Below are positions 61,509-64,000 of a DNA stretch of 64,000 bases, one piece after another. The position numbers were made by a program, and so were the translations under genes. Source of the stretch: Bradyrhizobium cosmicum (lineage in GTDB: Bacteria; Pseudomonadota; Alphaproteobacteria; Rhizobiales; Xanthobacteraceae); assembly GCF_007290395.2 (NCBI RefSeq), contig NZ_CP041656.2, positions 5,704,001 to 5,768,000 of the forward strand. Direction: 5' to 3'. How positions within the stretch are numbered: the stretch's first letter is position 1; each line of letters begins with the position of its first letter. The notes beneath the pieces are model-generated. The model saw only the letters and a list, made by a program, of their open reading frames with translations, was not told the DNA's origin and made no database searches.

Positions 61509-63869
61509 ATGTCATTTCAATTGCGACGCGCGCAGCGTCTGGGTGGAGCAAGCCTGCTCCTGTTCGGCGCCGCCGCCACTCCGGCGCTGGCCCAGGACAA
61601 GCCCGCGGCCGCCGAGCTTCCCGCCGTCACCGTGACGGCGCCCAGCCCCATCGTGCGCCGGGCCATCGTGCCGTCGCGCACGGCGAGCCGCGCCACGCGT
61701 CCCGCGCCGGCGCGCGACCGCGAGCGCACCGCCGAAGCCGCGCCAGCAGCGCCGGCATCCGCCACGCCGCAGCCGGGTGTGCTGCCTGTCGTGACCAACC
61801 AGTTCGCCACCGTCACGGTGATCCCGAACGAGGAGATCCGCCGTCAGGGCGGCGGTCAGCTCGGCGATCTCTTGTTCTCCAAGCCCGGCATCACCGGATC
61901 GAGCTTCGCACCGGGCGCCTCCAGCCGCCCGATCATCAGGGGTCTCGACGTCAACCGCGTCGGTATCGTCGAGAACGGCACCAATGCCGGCGGCGCTTCC
62001 GACCTCGGCGAGGATCATTTCGTCCCGATCGATCCGCTCGCGACCAACCAGATCGAAGTGGTGCGCGGCCCGGCTGCGCTGCGCTACGGCTCGACCTCGA
62101 TCGGCGGCGTCGTCAGCGCCACCAACAACCGGATTCCGGACGCGCTGCCTGCTTGCGCACCGTCGTTCCAGGCTTACGGCCTGCCGGCCAAGGCCCCGCT
62201 CGCTGCGGCCGCGACGTCGCCCTGCGTGACGGCCGAGACGCGCACCGCGTTCTCTTCGGTCGATCGCGGCGTCGAGAGCGGCGTGCTGCTCGACACCGGC
62301 GGCGGCAATTTTGCGTTCCATGCCGACGTCTACGGGCGCACGACCTCGGACTATTCGATTCCGAGCTATCCCTACCTGAACGACCAGACGCGATCGGTGA
62401 ACGGGCGCCAGCCGAACTCGGCGACACGCTCGGACGGCGCCTCGATCGGCGGCTCCTACTTCTTCCAGGGTGGCTATATCGGCGCGTCGATCACGCAAAA
62501 CGATGCGCTCTACCACATCCCCGGCATCGACGGCGCCGACCACAACACGCGGATCGACGGCCACCAGACCAAGATCAACGTCAAGGGCGAGTATCATCCC
62601 GACGCCGCCGCGATCGACACCGTGCGCTTCTGGGCCGGCGCGACCGACTACCGGCACAACGAGATCGGGCTTGCCGATCCCGCCGATCCCACCAGCGACG
62701 GCGTGCGGCAGACCTTCACCAACAAGGAGCAGGAGATCCGCACCGAGGTGCAACTGATGCCGTTCAACGCGCGCTTCGCCGAGGTGACGACGGCGCTCGG
62801 CTTCCAGGTCGGACATCAGGAGCTGAGCGCGCCGAGCCCGGACAATCCCGGCACGCTGTTCAATGGGCTGTGGGACCCCAACAACAGCACGCGCGTTGCG
62901 GCTTACGCCTTCAACGAGTTCAAGTTCACCGAGCAAACGAAGGCGCAGATCGCCGGCCGCATCGAGCATGTCGAGCTGCACGGCACGACGCCGAACTTCC
63001 CGGCGGATTATCTGCCCGACGGCACGCCGCAGGTGGGAATCGCACGCAATCCGTCGTTCACGCCGAAGAGCGGCAGCATCGGCCTGTTGCAGGATTTGCC
63101 GGGCGGCATGGTCGGCAGCATCACCGCGCAATATGTCGAGCGCGCGCCGAAGGCGGCCGAGCTGTTTTCCCGCGGCGGCCATGATGCGACTGCGACCTTC
63201 GATATCGGCAATCCCAACCTCACCATCGAGACCGCCAAGTCGGTCGAGCTCGGCGTGCGCAGGGCGACGGGGCCGTTCCGGTTCGAGGCGACCGTCTACT
63301 ACACGCATTTCGACAACTTCATCTATCGCCGGCTCACCGGCGTGATGTGCGATGACGACTTCGCTTCGTGCGGTACGCCGGGCGCCGAACTGAACCAGGC
63401 GGTCTATTCGCAACGCAACGCCAACTTCCGCGGCGGCGAATTCCAGTCGCAACTCGATGTCGGTGCGTTCCAGGGCGGCATCTGGGGCATCGAGAACCAG
63501 CTGGACATGGTCCGCGCCACCTTCACCGACGGCACCAACGTGCCGCGCATTCCGCCGCTGCGGATGGGCGGCGGCGTGTTCTGGCGCGACGACAACTGGC
63601 TGATGCGCGTCAATTTGTTGCACGCCTTCGCCCAGAACAATGTCGCCGTGATCGCGGAGACGCCGACACCGGGCTACAATCTGTTGAAGGCCGAGGTCAG
63701 CTACAAGACCAGGCTCGATCGCAACTGGTTCGGCGCGCGCGAGATGACGGCAGGCATCGTCGGCAACAACCTGCTCAACGAAAACATCCGCAACTCGGTG
63801 TCCTACACCAAGGACGAGGTGTTGATGCCAGGCATCGGCGTGCGGGCGTTTGCGAACTTCAAGTTCTAG
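61509..63869 (+). CDS. TonB-dependent receptor, ZnuD-like
   Basis: 786 residues. Signal peptide ending TPALAQ. Residues about 30-95 form an Ala/Pro/Arg-rich linker. The plug domain (about 95-215) holds RPIIRGLDVNRVGIVENG, DHFVPIDPLATNQIEVVRGP and LRYGSTSIGGVVSATNNRIPD; this pattern is typical of ZnuD-type zinc receptors. The 22-strand barrel follows and ends in FKF. It should import zinc, or a zinc complex, with TonB. The upstream Zur box supports this. Confidence 0.9.
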   Translation: MSFQLRRAQRLGGASLLLFGAAATPALAQDKPAAAELPAVTVTAPSPIVRRAIVPSRTASRATRPAPARDRERTAEAAPAAPASATPQPGVLPVVTNQFATVTVIPNEEIRRQGGGQLGDLLFSKPGITGSSFAPGASSRPIIRGLDVNRVGIVENGTNAGGASDLGEDHFVPIDPLATNQIEVVRGPAALRYGSTSIGGVVSATNNRIPDALPACAPSFQAYGLPAKAPLAAAATSPCVTAETRTAFSSVDRGVESGVLLDTGGGNFAFHADVYGRTTSDYSIPSYPYLNDQTRSVNGRQPNSATRSDGASIGGSYFFQGGYIGASITQNDALYHIPGIDGADHNTRIDGHQTKINVKGEYHPDAAAIDTVRFWAGATDYRHNEIGLADPADPTSDGVRQTFTNKEQEIRTEVQLMPFNARFAEVTTALGFQVGHQELSAPSPDNPGTLFNGLWDPNNSTRVAAYAFNEFKFTEQTKAQIAGRIEHVELHGTTPNFPADYLPDGTPQVGIARNPSFTPKSGSIGLLQDLPGGMVGSITAQYVERAPKAAELFSRGGHDATATFDIGNPNLTIETAKSVELGVRRATGPFRFEATVYYTHFDNFIYRRLTGVMCDDDFASCGTPGAELNQAVYSQRNANFRGGEFQSQLDVGAFQGGIWGIENQLDMVRATFTDGTNVPRIPPLRMGGGVFWRDDNWLMRVNLLHAFAQNNVAVIAETPTPGYNLLKAEVSYKTRLDRNWFGAREMTAGIVGNNLLNENIRNSVSYTKDEVLMPGIGVRAFANFKF

Positions 63870-63878
63870 GTTGCTCGA

Positions 63879-63901
63879 GCCGGGGCCCAAAGGGTCCCGG
63901 C
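63879..63901 (+). terminator. Possible terminator hairpin after the TonB receptor
   Basis: GCCGGGGCCC and GGGTCCCGGC can pair around AAA with one G-T pair, 10 bp after the stop. There is no T run, so this may be Rho-dependent or not a terminator. A second small dyad GTTGCC-TCATC-GGCAAC follows at about 63908-63924. Confidence 0.4.
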
Positions 63902-64000
63902 ACAGCCGTTGCCTCATCGGCAACAATCAGGTGCCAAGAATGATCTTGTGAGATCCGGCCCGCCTCTTCACTCTCGCCGGCGGTGTGAGCACCCTGTTGC

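Noticed and set aside
61512..63926. An 804-residue open frame antisense to the TonB receptor
   Set aside because: Composition is that of a reverse shadow; the plus strand has signal, plug and barrel motifs.
63984..64000. GTG near the right edge as the start of a further gene
   Set aside because: Only 16 bases remain, too few to identify any gene.
1..64000. CRISPR arrays, tRNA and rRNA genes, prophage modules
   Set aside because: No regularly spaced repeats, no cloverleaf or rRNA text, and no phage structural genes were seen on reading both strands.

Overview
The window is high-GC alphaproteobacterial chromosome. A fused cytochrome b/c1 gene (fbcH type), a fused trpE(G) behind a Trp-rich leader peptide, many TTG and GTG starts, and dispersed GTCGTCCCGG-type palindromic repeats point to Bradyrhizobium or a close relative. 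This assignment comes from gene content alone; no database was searched. I see no tRNA, rRNA or CRISPR array.

Layout. 1-6.2 kb: a bacteriophytochrome cut by the window edge, its heme oxygenase, and small metabolic and regulatory genes (LysR, glutathione transferase, flavin monooxygenase, hotdog thioesterase). 6.4-19.5 kb: housekeeping and cell biology genes: diguanylate cyclase, mutY, a DciA-like protein, DsbA-like protein, smc, an Rsm22-like protein, lemA with an M48 protease, two consecutive ParA-like P-loop proteins, and a GIY-YIG-like protein. 19.5-29.9 kb: apt, trpE(G) with an attenuator, dienelactone hydrolase, the cytochrome bc1 genes, and a trmL-queE-queD-hemF-HAD run. The QueD homologue lacks the usual catalytic cysteine.

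29.9-50.1 kb looks accessory: diheme cytochromes, an osmoregulated periplasmic glucan pair (opgG/opgH), a chemoreceptor behind a perfect FNR/FixK-type palindrome, and a tightly coupled dadA-hyuA-hyuB-tctC catabolic operon divergent from a LysR gene. It also holds orphan genes and an IS5-family element that appears to carry a passenger gene. A collapsed remnant of a TauE/SafE gene lies at 44.3 kb and an intact TauE/SafE gene at 50.1 kb, bracketing the last part of this stretch.

50.1-60.8 kb returns to core-like operons: DUF1285-NUDIX-DUF6111-cca-TauE on the minus strand, with almost every junction overlapping, then MoxR-DUF58-two large BatA/BatB-like membrane proteins on the plus strand. 60.9-63.9 kb is a probable zinc-acquisition unit: a near-consensus Zur box, a DUF2946-like small protein and a ZnuD-like TonB-dependent receptor.

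The most useful findings are the Zur box, the trpL leader and attenuator, the FixK-type box, the IS element with its inner gene, the cysteine-less QueD, and the catabolic operon with a HyuA that lacks most of its C-terminal domain. I found no clearly new defence or mobile system.
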